Origin: an uncultured Verrucomicrobiales bacterium
GTDB lineage: Bacteria > Verrucomicrobiota > Verrucomicrobiia > Verrucomicrobiales > Akkermansiaceae
NCBI GenBank assembly: GCA_937958875.1
Contig: CALGMJ010000127.1
Coordinates: 1 to 33,968 of the forward strand
Length of the DNA: 33,968 nucleotides
Direction of reading: 5' to 3'
In this document: in pieces, positions 24,445 to 32,861 of the stretch
How positions within the stretch are numbered: position 1 is the first letter of the stretch
How the letters are laid out: each line of letters opens with the position of its first letter
Position numbers and translations under genes: made by a program
The notes under the pieces: model-generated
The model's input: only the letters and a program-made list of their open reading frames with translations
What the model was told of the DNA's origin: nothing
Database searches by the model: none

Positions 24445-26226
24445 TCAATCTTGGGGAGTGGAAAAAAGAGCGCTAGAGGCCTTTTCCACCAAAAGCGCGG
24501 CAAGTTCCTCAGTTGCCTCATCGAGAATCTCTACCGCGCCCTTAAGCCCAGCCGCATTTCGCTGTTCGATAGCCTCTTCGACTGTAGATTTCGCCTGCGC
24601 GATTTTTTCCCTCTCTGATGGTGCGATTTCCTCACCAACCTGGCTCAGAGCCATCTCTACTGCTGGTAAAAGCTCCTCAGCCTTCAAACGAGCTTCCTCA
24701 AAAACACGCGCATTCATATCCTCAAAAGCATGCTCTACGCTCTCAGACACCATTTGTTCGACCTTAGTCTCCGTGACATCGACTGCAGCACTGCCAACCT
24801 CCAATACCGTATCTTTTCCCGTAGCAACATCACGTGCCAACACGGTTAAAATACCATCGGCATCGATTCGAAATTCGACTCCAACACGAGCTTGGCCACG
24901 TCGCTCAGGAGTAAAATTCACGGAAAACTCCCCCAGTTCCCAATTATCTCCTGCTAATTCACGCTCACCCTGAAGCACTCTGATTTTCATGACCTCCTGA
25001 CCATCGACAGCATTGGTAAACATCTCCCCCGCCTTACAGGGAATAGTGGTATTTCGAGAAATAAGGACATTCATCAGCCCCCCCATCGTTTCTAACCCCA
25101 AACTCAAGGGCGTCACATCAAGCAGAAGAACCTCCCGCACGACCCCCGCGAGAATACCAGCTTGAATGGCCGCCCCTCGAGCAATGGCTTCATCAGGATG
25201 CTGGCTCAAATCTGGCTCCTGCTCGAACACTTGCGCTACACGCTTTTTCACCGCAGGAATACGACTACTCCCGCCGACCATGACCACCGCATTGAGTTCA
25301 GAAACTTTTAAATTTGCATCCAAAAGTGCACGTCGACAGCAGCCTTCCATCCGGCTCAAAAAAGGCTCCATCAGGGTATCAAAATCATCTTGAGAAATCG
25401 ACGCCTCGCCAATAAAAGGCAGACGAAATTCAACTTCATCTTCCTCTGTGAGAGCGTGTTTCACCCGGCGAGCCTCCGTGAGCCAGCGGACTTTTTCTTG
25501 TGAGTCACGATTTTCTAAATCGACTCCCATCTTCTTCGCCGCGACCTGGGCCAGCGCCTCATCAAAGTCATCTCCACCCAGACGAGTGTCGCCAGCGGTC
25601 GCAAGGACCTCGAAGACACCCTCCTTCATTTCTAAAATAGAAACATCAAAAGTGCCGCCCCCAAGATCAAAGACCGCTACCTTTGAGGCTTCTCCTAGAC
25701 GATCTAAGCCGTAAGAAAGTGCAGCTGCGGTGGGTTCACTCAGAATCCGAACCACTTCAAGTCCGGCAAGCTCTCCCGCCTTCTTCGTTGCCGCTCGCTG
25801 CGCATCATGGAAGTAAGCTGGCACGGTGATGACCGCTTTCGAAACCGGTTTCTCGAGACGAGTCTCGGCTACAGTTTTAAGAGCCTTGAGAATCTCTGCC
25901 GATACTTCTTCAGGACTTATCAGGCCCGCTTCAGTCTTAACAGACACAGCCCCATCAGTTTCTTGGGCGCCTATTTTCTCATCATCTTTAAGCTCTGAGA
26001 AACGACGGCCCATGAGACCTTTCACACTAGTAATAACTCGCTGACTGCCAGCACGGCGAAGCGCTTTATGACCGACTTCCTTTTCCCCAGCCCCCCCCTG
26101 CCAGAAAGCACTCGGAGTGAGGGTCTTGCCATCACCATCAGCTAATAGAATCGGAAACCCTGAATCGACCACTCCCACAGCGGACTGGGTCGTCCCCAGA
26201 TCGATGCCAATGATTATCTCGCTCAT
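24445..26226 (-). CDS. Hsp70-family chaperone, HscA-like
   Basis: A 593-residue ATP-dependent chaperone. The nucleotide-binding domain has the phosphate loops GIDLGTTQS (7-15) and [11 protein letters not shown], and the adenosine motif [14 protein letters not shown]. The substrate-binding domain follows ([26 protein letters not shown]), then a short helical lid (about 490-593) without the DnaK-style EEVD-like tail. Wording such as [18 protein letters not shown] and the length are nearer HscA or secondary Hsp70s than the main DnaK (about 638 residues). No iscU, hscB, dnaJ or grpE lies nearby, so an Fe-S role is not supported. Instead it heads two tandem membrane proteins, one with a zinc ribbon. 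Confidence 0.88.
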   Translation of the reverse strand: MSEIIIGIDLGTTQSAVGVVDSGFPILLADGDGKTLTPSAFWQGGAGEKEVGHKALRRAGSQRVITSVKGLMGRRFSELKDDEKIGAQETDGAVSVKTEAGLISPEEVSAEILKALKTVAETRLEKPVSKAVITVPAYFHDAQRAATKKAGELAGLEVVRILSEPTAAALSYGLDRLGEASKVAVFDLGGGTFDVSILEMKEGVFEVLATAGDTRLGGDDFDEALAQVAAKKMGVDLENRDSQEKVRWLTEARRVKHALTEEDEVEFRLPFIGEASISQDDFDTLMEPFLSRMEGCCRRALLDANLKVSELNAVVMVGGSSRIPAVKKRVAQVFEQEPDLSQHPDEAIARGAAIQAGILAGVVREVLLLDVTPLSLGLETMGGLMNVLISRNTTIPCKAGEMFTNAVDGQEVMKIRVLQGERELAGDNWELGEFSVNFTPERRGQARVGVEFRIDADGILTVLARDVATGKDTVLEVGSAAVDVTETKVEQMVSESVEHAFEDMNARVFEEARLKAEELLPAVEMALSQVGEEIAPSEREKIAQAKSTVEEAIEQRNAAGLKGAVEILDEATEELAALLVEKASSALFSTPQD

Positions 26227-26292
26227 GCGTCTTCCGTATAAGCCCGGAGAAACAAAACAAGAATCATTTCCAAAAGCCGATTTTCACAACGA

Positions 26293-27393
26293 TCACCCGT
26301 TCAGCTTTTCAAGATTCTTCGGAAGAAAGACTCCGTCTTTTCGAATCAGCTTGCCGTCAAAGTAGATCTCTCCACCACCCCAGTCTGGACGTTGAATATT
26401 GACTAAATCCCAATGAACGGTTGAACGGTTTCCATTATCAGCTTCCTCGTAAGCCTGACCGGGAGTGAAGTGAAAACTACCTGCGATTTTTTCATCGAAG
26501 AGAATATCGCGCATCGGCTCACGGATAATAGGGTTAAACCCGAGCGCAAATTCTCCAACGAAACGCGCGCCCTCATCACTATTGAAAATTTTGTTGAGTT
26601 CCTTGGTCTTCCCTCCTGCCGCCGTCGCTTTTTCGATCCGGCCTTTTTCAAAAGTTAACTCAATGCCATCAAACGAAATACCACGGTAAATCGTAGGAGC
26701 ATTGTACGAGATCTTCCCTTCTACCGAATTTTTCACCGGAGCAGTGAAGACCTCACCATCAGGAATATTATAATTCCCACCACAGATAATGGCTGGAATG
26801 TCTTTAATGGAGAATTTCAAGTCCGTCCCAGGGCCTACTAGATGAACTTGATCTGTGGCTTCCATTAACTTCTTAAGATTCCGCATTGCAGGTAAAAGCG
26901 CCTTATAATCGAGCAAGCACACGTCGAAGTAAAAGTCCTCAAACGCCTCCGTGCTCATCCCTGCCTGCTGAGCCATTGCCGGGTGCGGCCAGCGCAAAAC
27001 GCACCATTTCGTTTTCTTCACCCGGTGATCAATCACTTTACGCATATGCTTCATCGCAAGCCCCATCTTCTTTGAGGGAATGTCACTATTCTCGGTGATA
27101 TTATGAGAACCTCGGATAGCGATATAAGCATCCATATCCATCATCTCAGTGAGGAGATGATGCGCGCTGGTCTCAAACTGAGCATCCGTGGCACCGAGCA
27201 TCAGCTCACGGGTGACACGATTCGTCCCCAGTCGCACAAAGGGTTCCGCTTTTTTAGCCCTCACTTCACGGATGAGAGCCAAGGCCATCTCCTCGGGAGT
27301 ATCGACGAGATCGAGGAGAATTTTTTCGCCTTTTTTAAGCGAGGTTGAGTAACGGATGAGCTGCTTGGCTAATTCTGCGTAACGGGGATCCAT
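26293..27393 (-). CDS. M29-family metal-dependent aminopeptidase
   Basis: A 366-residue cytoplasmic peptidase of the thermophilic-aminopeptidase (AmpS/aminopeptidase T) family that removes N-terminal residues from peptides. The expected metal and active-site residues are visible: E214 in [10 protein letters not shown]281 in [10 protein letters not shown]308 in FHFTPGQAY with Y315, and H327/D329 in TVHWDLV. Full length for the family (about 360-415). It lies 66 bp before the Hsp70 gene and 47 bp after a small lipoprotein gene, all on the same strand, so a shared transcript is likely, but a joint function is not evident. Confidence 0.9.
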   Translation of the reverse strand: MDPRYAELAKQLIRYSTSLKKGEKILLDLVDTPEEMALALIREVRAKKAEPFVRLGTNRVTRELMLGATDAQFETSAHHLLTEMMDMDAYIAIRGSHNITENSDIPSKKMGLAMKHMRKVIDHRVKKTKWCVLRWPHPAMAQQAGMSTEAFEDFYFDVCLLDYKALLPAMRNLKKLMEATDQVHLVGPGTDLKFSIKDIPAIICGGNYNIPDGEVFTAPVKNSVEGKISYNAPTIYRGISFDGIELTFEKGRIEKATAAGGKTKELNKIFNSDEGARFVGEFALGFNPIIREPMRDILFDEKIAGSFHFTPGQAYEEADNGNRSTVHWDLVNIQRPDWGGGEIYFDGKLIRKDGVFLPKNLEKLNG

Positions 27394-27440
27394 GCCCCGA
27401 AAATGTCACAGGCTCTCCATTGCTCAATCCTGAATTTCAC

Positions 27441-27635
27441 CTACTCCTCACGCCACTGCTCGAAGGAAGTCGGCACACTATTGCTCTCCAGAGGAGTGTT
27501 AGCATCCAGCTTACGCCCAAGTTCGGAATCACTAAAAGCAGCCCCACCTGCCTTATGGCTATCAACAGATTCGCCGCAAGAGGTCAAAAATACGAGCAGA
27601 AGAGAACAGAAACTAAGTGAGGCAACAGCTTTCAT
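27441..27635 (-). CDS. Small lipoprotein
   Basis: A 64-residue protein with a clear lipoprotein signal peptide: basic start (K2), hydrophobic stretch, and lipobox LTSC with C20 as the lipidated residue, which supports it as a real gene despite its size. The mature part (about 45 residues) is hydrophilic and has no known domain. It sits between bioD and the aminopeptidase gene with gaps of 51 and 47 bp. Small outer-membrane lipoproteins of this sort are common and function cannot be assigned. Confidence 0.65.
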   Translation of the reverse strand: MKAVASLSFCSLLLVFLTSCGESVDSHKAGGAAFSDSELGRKLDANTPLESNSVPTSFEQWREE

Positions 27636-27686
27636 GAAAATTATTCTGACTCACTTGTTAGAATCTCGCAAGAGTGGACTTTTAAA

Positions 27687-28322
27687 TCAAAGCCAATCGA
27701 TCTGTCCTCCATCAGTGAGCACCTCCGCGACCACGGGCACGGGAGAAAGCTCATCAAGCATTGCTTTATTGGTAACTGCCGCAACATTTCGCTCCGCCTC
27801 GAGATGATTGAGAATAATTCCGAGACAAGGCAAGCCCGCAGCATGAATCGCCTTTACGGTGAGCAAGGTATGATTAATCGCACCAAGCCGATTGTCAGCA
27901 ACGATAAGAATTGGCATTTCTAAAGCTTTGGCAAATTCAGGAATGCCAAACCCCTCTCCAAGCGGAACCTCCCAGCCTCCAGCACCTTCCACGAGGGTGA
28001 AATCTACTTCAGCTCGCACCCGCGCAATATTCGCTACCATTTCATCAAGGTTCAGCGCGCGTCGCTCAATCCTACCCGCAGGTAAAGGAGCGATTGGAGT
28101 CTTATACCAGTATGGATTAATCGTATCGATATCGACCGTGCCTCCAGCCGCCTGCCAAAGACGCTCAGCATCATCCCGCTCGCCACTACAAACAGGCTTC
28201 AGCCCGACAGCATCAGCTCCAGCTTTTCGCATCTGCTCCACGATGAGCGCCGAGACATAAGTCTTCCCCACCCCGGTATCAGTACCAGTGACAAAAACAG
28301 AATTCTGATGATTCAGGATCAT
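27687..28322 (-). CDS. bioD: Dethiobiotin synthetase
   Basis: A 211-residue cytoplasmic enzyme that closes the ureido ring of dethiobiotin from 7,8-diaminopelargonate, CO2 and ATP, the step before BioB. The Walker A-like loop GTDTGVGKT is at 13-21, the substrate lysine K42 is in LKPVCSG, D51 follows, and the magnesium-site motif VEGAGGWEVP is clear. It is full length (E. coli about 225). No other biotin gene is in the window. Its ATG overlaps the stop codon of the 38-residue microprotein gene (ATGA), which ties its translation to the cdaA unit. Confidence 0.92.
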   Translation of the reverse strand: MILNHQNSVFVTGTDTGVGKTYVSALIVEQMRKAGADAVGLKPVCSGERDDAERLWQAAGGTVDIDTINPYWYKTPIAPLPAGRIERRALNLDEMVANIARVRAEVDFTLVEGAGGWEVPLGEGFGIPEFAKALEMPILIVADNRLGAINHTLLTVKAIHAAGLPCLGIILNHLEAERNVAAVTNKAMLDELSPVPVVAEVLTDGGQIDWL

Positions 28323-28435
28323 AAATTACCCGCGAGATGGAGTTTAATCAGATACCAGATCGCGATCGCGATCGCGAGAGCCAGAATCTTCGCCAGCCAA
28401 TTTCTCGCGAGCCACTTCTTGAGGAGGTTGTGCAT
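28319..28435 (-). CDS. CdaR-anchor-like microprotein (38 aa), overprinted on the cdaA 3' end
   Basis: A 38-residue frame (ATG at 28435, TGA at 28321-28319) in a different frame from cdaA. It encodes a short basic N terminus and one membrane helix, RNWLAKILALAIAIAIWYL, at residues 11-29, then a short polar tail. The pattern R-N-W-x-x-K-I-x-A-L-x-x-A-x-x-x-W/Y is that of the N-terminal anchor of CdaR/YbbR, whose gene normally follows cdaA directly and whose product binds CdaA and tunes c-di-AMP synthesis. The YbbR domains are absent, and there is no room for them: the stop overlaps the bioD start (ATGA). The first 92 bp overlap the last 30 codons of cdaA. There is no Shine-Dalgarno sequence; translation by coupling to cdaA is likely. 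Confidence 0.7.
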   Translation of the reverse strand: MHNLLKKWLARNWLAKILALAIAIAIWYLIKLHLAGNL

Positions 28436-29201
28436 GAGATGATAGGAAAATTTCGTTTAATCGTTTTCGGAAAGCTTTCTCAGATAAATCACGCTCCATC
28501 TTTCCATCGATACAAATCGAAAGCGCTCCCGTCTCTTCACTAACGATAATTGCAACGGCATCGCTTTCCTCCGAGACGCCTAGTCCAGCCCGATGTCTCA
28601 GCCCAAGTGATCGATCACTCAACTGCTTTTGGCTCACCGGGAAGACGCACCCTGCAGTCTGGACACGCTCATGAGCGATAATCATGCCTCCATCATGGAG
28701 TGCCGTTTTGTGATGAAAGATCGTCGCGGTTAGCTCTTTACTGAGAACCGCATCAATTGCGACCCCCGTTTCCGCAAAATTCTTTAACTCGATGGTTCGT
28801 TGAACCGCAAAGAGAGCGCCGAAACGTTTTTTTGAAAGCTGAATCGCCGAGTCTGCTAAAAGATCAAGAAATGCTTTCTGCTCGCTCGTTGAAAATCGAA
28901 AGAGTCTCGTACTACCTAACCGAGCGAGCGCATTACGGAGTTCAGGCTGGAAGATAATGAGAAGAGCAAAAGCCAAAACGGTAGCTACCCCTTTTAGAAT
29001 CCAGCCAATGACCTCTAGCTCAAGCAGCTTAGAAGTCAGAGTCAACGCAATCATCACTGCGGATAAGCCGATCAAAATGCGCGCTCCTCGAGTTGCACGA
29101 AAGACGCGGTAAATTTGATAGATCAGGATCCAGAGCACCAGAATCTCAGCCCCTGCGCGCCAGTGGACCTTTGCCTGCTCTAGTAATTCGATCAAATTCA
29201 C
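28344..29201 (-). CDS. cdaA: Diadenylate cyclase, membrane-bound (c-di-AMP synthase)
   Basis: A 285-residue enzyme that joins two ATP into cyclic di-AMP at the inner-membrane surface. Three N-terminal helices (about 18-34, 40-60, 64-86) precede the DAC domain (about 100-240) with the active-site motifs DGG (170-172; DGA in most relatives) and RHR (202-204). The start is GTG at 29201. The last 30 residues are a hydrophilic tail with RDRDRD that lies beyond the catalytic domain and is encoded by the same DNA as the microprotein in another frame. c-di-AMP commonly controls potassium and osmolyte uptake and wall homeostasis; no such target gene is adjacent. CdaR and GlmM, the usual neighbours, are not present as full genes. 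Confidence 0.93.
   Translation of the reverse strand: MNLIELLEQAKVHWRAGAEILVLWILIYQIYRVFRATRGARILIGLSAVMIALTLTSKLLELEVIGWILKGVATVLAFALLIIFQPELRNALARLGSTRLFRFSTSEQKAFLDLLADSAIQLSKKRFGALFAVQRTIELKNFAETGVAIDAVLSKELTATIFHHKTALHDGGMIIAHERVQTAGCVFPVSQKQLSDRSLGLRHRAGLGVSEESDAVAIIVSEETGALSICIDGKMERDLSEKAFRKRLNEIFLSSHAQPPQEVAREKLAGEDSGSRDRDRDLVSD
28358..28377. repeat. Hexanucleotide tandem repeat (GATCGC)3
   Basis: Three exact copies of GATCGC plus two further bases lie inside the overlap of cdaA and the microprotein gene. In cdaA the repeat gives RDRDRD; in the microprotein it gives AIAIAI inside the membrane helix. Because the unit is 6 bp, gain or loss of a copy would keep both frames. Confidence 0.85.
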
Positions 29202-29226
29202 CCTGTGGGCTGGATCTTACCTCGCA

Positions 29227-30492
29227 TCAAGAAGCGGTGCAAGGCACCAAGATCCCATCACGCATTCCATGGATCTTTTTCTTATCTGCAGGAACAATCG
29301 TCGCGAGGCAGCCCTTCAAATTCGTCCGCCCCTCACCGTCAACAAAGTAGTATGGACAAAGCCGAACCCGCCCTTTCATGATAAGTCGTTCTCCCGTCTC
29401 AGGATCAAAGTATGGATGCTCAATGACTTTTGCCTCCGCAAACTCCTGGAGAACCCACGGTTGATAGTCGAAATTTCCCTGCGCAGAAGTCATAGCCGAC
29501 TGCCATTCAGATCCAGAGACGTCGTGTCCAATGACCACTCCACGTGATCCCCAAGCCAGTTCGTGAAAGCCACTCACCTTCAACACCAAGCGGCGCATTT
29601 TTTGACTAAATTCACCGACTTCATCCCAAGATCCGACCTCTAAACGCGGTAAGGCAGCATGTGGTGGAATTTCACTCGGATCAACCACCCAACCATAAGG
29701 AATGAGATCTCGAAGACGCTTGAGGTGACTCCCCCGCAGCTCCTTTTCCCAGATCTTCTTCATTGCGGGAGACCAAAACAGAGCCAGCCACATTTTCTCT
29801 TCTAAATGAGGCTTAAAAGGTGGCGTCACGCTGCCACGCTGAGCAAGCTCCTTCGCTCTCGGAATCGCCTCCCAATCAAAACACTCAAAAAAACGATAAA
29901 CCTCCTCTTCTCCGCCAGCCCATTCCTCCGCGGAAATGACTCGATAACGCTCCCCTAATTGAGTGGCAAGCCACTCCATCTCAGGCCGATAGTCAGCTGA
30001 TTCTTCTGAAACAAGAATTTCTCCTCCTTTCGGAAGAAGCGATTGAAAACCATCTAACATCCCCTTCTCCCCGCCGAAAATTTCAAACCCCGCCTGAGCG
30101 TAGCATTGTGATAGCCAAGCGAGCACCCCAATCCCACCAGGAACTGAATCTAACTCTGAAACAGCAAACCCATCTTCAGTCAGCAACAGGTCAGGACGGA
30201 TGACATTTGGCATTTCATTACGATTTTCACGCTGTAGATCCACCATCCAGCTTGGTTTTCCCGCATCCAGGACCTCTGAAATCCATCTAGGTAATTTTCC
30301 CTCTCCACTCTGCCGATAAATTTCATCGCTAGCCTCCTGAAAGCGACGCAGAGGATGTCCTAAGCCTTCTAAAACCTTACGTTGCCCCTTTGCCAAAGGA
30401 AAGGGCTCAGGAGACCAAAGCCACTCGCGGTCTGCGAAAAGCCCATCGGCAGGCATAGCCTCACGGAGATCATTGATCGTTAGCGCTGACAC
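29227..30492 (-). CDS. Hypothetical protein, possibly a circularly permuted ATP-grasp enzyme
   Basis: A 421-residue soluble protein that I cannot place firmly. Several stretches suggest the glutathionylspermidine-synthase-like type of ATP-grasp fold: RPDLLLTEDGFAVSELDSVPGGIG near residues 118-141, a lysine-containing strand RLVLKVSGFHELAWGSRGV followed by WVLQEF about 30 residues later, and a late KGRVRLCPYYF segment. These could be the metal and ATP-binding parts of a ligase that joins an acid and an amine. The start is GTG at 30492. It stands 25 bp before cdaA on the same strand and heads the nine-gene run. The substrate is unknown and the fold assignment should be treated as tentative. Confidence 0.6.
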   Translation of the reverse strand: MSALTINDLREAMPADGLFADREWLWSPEPFPLAKGQRKVLEGLGHPLRRFQEASDEIYRQSGEGKLPRWISEVLDAGKPSWMVDLQRENRNEMPNVIRPDLLLTEDGFAVSELDSVPGGIGVLAWLSQCYAQAGFEIFGGEKGMLDGFQSLLPKGGEILVSEESADYRPEMEWLATQLGERYRVISAEEWAGGEEEVYRFFECFDWEAIPRAKELAQRGSVTPPFKPHLEEKMWLALFWSPAMKKIWEKELRGSHLKRLRDLIPYGWVVDPSEIPPHAALPRLEVGSWDEVGEFSQKMRRLVLKVSGFHELAWGSRGVVIGHDVSGSEWQSAMTSAQGNFDYQPWVLQEFAEAKVIEHPYFDPETGERLIMKGRVRLCPYYFVDGEGRTNLKGCLATIVPADKKKIHGMRDGILVPCTAS

Positions 30493-30606
30493 GCAGAAAC
30501 TCTAACCATCATGCGATTAGATGCAAATCTTGTGAGCTTCGGATCGTAGATCATTCATCTTTGCCATTGTCCTCTGAGATTTCCGGCTTATTCACATGCG
30601 CAGCAA

Positions 30607-31914
30607 ATGTTCTTTCTGAATAAAATGTTCCAACTCCGGGATAAGGCGAACCCGGACGCCGAGAAGCCCTTTCTGGATCACTTGGAAGATCTCCGAGTCA
30701 TGGTAACCCGGGTAGTCTTGACCCTGCTGATTGCCACCGTTGCTTGCTTCGCCTTTCGCAATGACTTGATGGATATTCTAAAAAAACCCATCACCGAAGT
30801 CTGGGAAAATCGACATCAAGCAGCTCTCCCCAGTGATATCGCCCTAGAAGATTGGGAAAAAGCTCTCGCCTTTGCCGACGTCGCTCCACAGCTTGAAAAC
30901 AATCATCCGCATTTAGCAGAAAACTGGTGGCAGGAACTTGATAAAGGACGTCTCCGCCCCCTTACCAGAGCTGCTATCGTCTACCGCGCGGCAGAGCTCC
31001 TACCGGAAGAAAAGCGGGAAGATTTCCTTAAAAAACTTCCCGAAACCGAGCAAGAAATCAAAGATCTCACGCTCCAACTTCTGGAAAAAAAACCTGCCAC
31101 CGATCTCAACGCCTCCGGAAACCTCCGGCTTATGAGCTCACTGAAGCCTACTGAGACTTTCATGCTCACCATGAAACTCGCCTTCTTCGCTGGTATTGTC
31201 GTCTCCTTTCCCTTCCTTCTCTACTTCATCCTCCAATTTGTCATCCCCGGCTTAAAAGCAGAGGAACGGCGTGCCCTCTGGCCCGCCATGGCAATTGGCT
31301 TTGGCCTTTTTCTCGGAGGAGTTCTTTTTGCCTATTACCTCGTTCTCCCTGAGGTCCTGAATTTCTTCTACGACTGGGGAAGCGAAATCGGCGTCTCCAA
31401 CGATTGGCGCATTGGTTACTACATTTCCTTCGCCACTCAGTTCGTGCTCATCTTTGGCCTCTCCTTCGAGCTCCCAGTCATCGTCATGACACTCGTTCAT
31501 CTCGAAATTCTGAGCCATACCATGATGAGGGAAACACGTTCCTACGCCATTCTAGCCATCGTGATCATCGCCGCGATCATCACCCCGACTCCAGATGCTT
31601 TCACCCTCATGCTACTCGCTGGCCCCATGATCTTCCTCTACGAGGTATGTATCTGGCTTTCCTACTTCCATGAGAAAAAGCGAGACCGTCGTGAACAAGA
31701 AGAAGAGGATGAACACCTTCGCCGTCTCCTAGCAGATCCCGACCCTGAAGATGAACTTCATGGAGATGAAGAAATCGACGATGGTGAGCCCATCACCGAC
31801 GATGATGACTACATGGACTACCCTGGCGAACACCAGAATCCCGAAGAAGATCCTGATTACGACCCTCTTGATCCAGACGACGACATTCCCGAAGAGGAAA
31901 AAGATCGTAAATGA
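30607..31914 (+). CDS. tatC: Twin-arginine translocase TatC with enlarged P1 loop and acidic tail
   Basis: This is the inner-membrane receptor of the Tat pathway, which exports folded proteins. Core features are present: FLDHLEDLR (22-30; E27 matches E. coli E15) before TM1 (33-50), ETFMLTMK (183-190) leading into TM2, EERR (219-222; E. coli E103 region), FELPVIV and TPTPDAFT before the last helices. The protein has 435 residues instead of about 250. Roughly 105 extra residues (66-172, helical, charged, with WW) enlarge the first periplasmic loop, and a strongly acidic cytoplasmic tail of about 75 residues (360-435) is added. The start may be ATG 30607 or 30625. No tatA or tatB is adjacent. 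Confidence 0.92.
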   Translation: MFFLNKMFQLRDKANPDAEKPFLDHLEDLRVMVTRVVLTLLIATVACFAFRNDLMDILKKPITEVWENRHQAALPSDIALEDWEKALAFADVAPQLENNHPHLAENWWQELDKGRLRPLTRAAIVYRAAELLPEEKREDFLKKLPETEQEIKDLTLQLLEKKPATDLNASGNLRLMSSLKPTETFMLTMKLAFFAGIVVSFPFLLYFILQFVIPGLKAEERRALWPAMAIGFGLFLGGVLFAYYLVLPEVLNFFYDWGSEIGVSNDWRIGYYISFATQFVLIFGLSFELPVIVMTLVHLEILSHTMMRETRSYAILAIVIIAAIITPTPDAFTLMLLAGPMIFLYEVCIWLSYFHEKKRDRREQEEEDEHLRRLLADPDPEDELHGDEEIDDGEPITDDDDYMDYPGEHQNPEEDPDYDPLDPDDDIPEEEKDRK

Positions 31915-31927
31915 TATCTGAAACCAG

Positions 31928-31947
31928 CTGGCTGCCCCCTCAGCCAG
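31928..31947. terminator. Hairpin between convergent genes, possible bidirectional terminator
   Basis: CTGGCTG (31928-31934) and CAGCCAG (31941-31947) form a perfect 7-bp stem around a 6-nt C-rich loop, 13 nt after the tatC stop and overlapping the stop of the convergent oxidoreductase gene. No T-run follows on either strand, so intrinsic termination is doubtful. Confidence 0.35.
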
Positions 31948-32851
31948 TCCACTCTAACTCTGAATCCAGCAGCTTTCCCTCAAGAAGATGATCAGCGAGA
32001 CGGCGGGCTGTGCCCGGAGCATAAATCACCCCCTTGGAACCTAAGCCATTAAAAATCCACTCCTTTGGCTTCCGCTGGAAAAGCACAGGTTGACTCCGGC
32101 GCACGATAGGTCTCACACCTGAGACATGATCGACGATCTCGAATGGCTTTCTCGTAAACCCCTCTAATATTGCAACCACCTTCTCACGCCCCTCAGACGT
32201 CGGGCCTCGCTCAAAACCATCCCAATCATAAGTCGCACCAACTCGGTATTCATGCTGCCCAATTGGAATCAACCACCCACCACCAGTGAGAATATTTTCC
32301 TGCTGCCAGTCGGTGATTCGGACTTTCAGCATCTCTCCTTTTGCACACCGATGGCTCAAGCCCTTGGCATCATCTTTCATCAATCCCCGTGCTCCAGTGC
32401 AGGAAATTTTCACCTCACAGCTTCCCTGCTCGAAACGAACGCCTAATGCCAGCAAAGCCTGCCGAGCCTGCTCTAAAAATCGACTCGTATCAAGCCACCC
32501 CCCTCCGCGCCAGAACACCCCCTCGGCACTAATCGATTCGACCCATGGTCTTACCAGAGCCTCTTTCTTTTCAAACTTAGCCTGATCTGAAAGCCATTTT
32601 CTAAAAATAGGCATCGGCTTAAAAAGACTCACATCGAGAGACTCGTAAAAACGCAATGCTTCTGGCCAGAAATCGTTAATCCTCCAGCTAGGTTGAAAAT
32701 TCTTCCCCGCCACCGGATTTACCAAACCGGCAGCGACCCTCGTACTTCCGCCCAGACCATCATCATGGACAAAAACTTTCGCCCCGCGATGAGCAAGGGC
32801 GAGAGCAAGACAGGCTCCGGCTAAGCCGAAGCCCTCAATCTGAATCGTCAT
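31940..32851 (-). CDS. FAD-dependent amino-acid-oxidase-like oxidoreductase (DadA/MnmC C-domain type)
   Basis: A 303-residue flavoprotein of the D-amino-acid oxidase superfamily. The FAD-binding Rossmann motif GFGLAG (7-12) is at the N terminus, followed by STRVAAGLVNPVAGKNF, which is typical of glycine-oxidase and MnmC-like members, and a late GLGSKGVIYAPGTAR segment for the second FAD contact. The substrate could be a secondary amine or, as in MnmC, a modified tRNA base; the MnmC methyltransferase half is absent, so no specific activity is claimed. It ends convergent with tatC and starts only 10 bp after the stop of the exported-protein gene upstream. Confidence 0.75.
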   Translation of the reverse strand: MTIQIEGFGLAGACLALALAHRGAKVFVHDDGLGGSTRVAAGLVNPVAGKNFQPSWRINDFWPEALRFYESLDVSLFKPMPIFRKWLSDQAKFEKKEALVRPWVESISAEGVFWRGGGWLDTSRFLEQARQALLALGVRFEQGSCEVKISCTGARGLMKDDAKGLSHRCAKGEMLKVRITDWQQENILTGGGWLIPIGQHEYRVGATYDWDGFERGPTSEGREKVVAILEGFTRKPFEIVDHVSGVRPIVRRSQPVLFQRKPKEWIFNGLGSKGVIYAPGTARRLADHLLEGKLLDSELEWTG

Positions 32852-32861
32852 GCCTGAAGCA

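Noticed and set aside
24458-24973. 171-codon plus-strand frame opposite the Hsp70 gene
   Set aside because: Ser/Ala-rich composition typical of the antisense of a well-conserved gene; the Hsp70 motifs are on the other strand.
24445-26226. Calling the Hsp70 gene hscA of an Fe-S assembly system
   Set aside because: No iscU, hscB, fdx or iscS is nearby and the neighbours are membrane proteins, so only the family is stated.
28337-28543. Plus-strand frame opposite the cdaA end containing DRDRDRE
   Set aside because: Produced by the GATCGC repeat read on the other strand; no start context or family resemblance.
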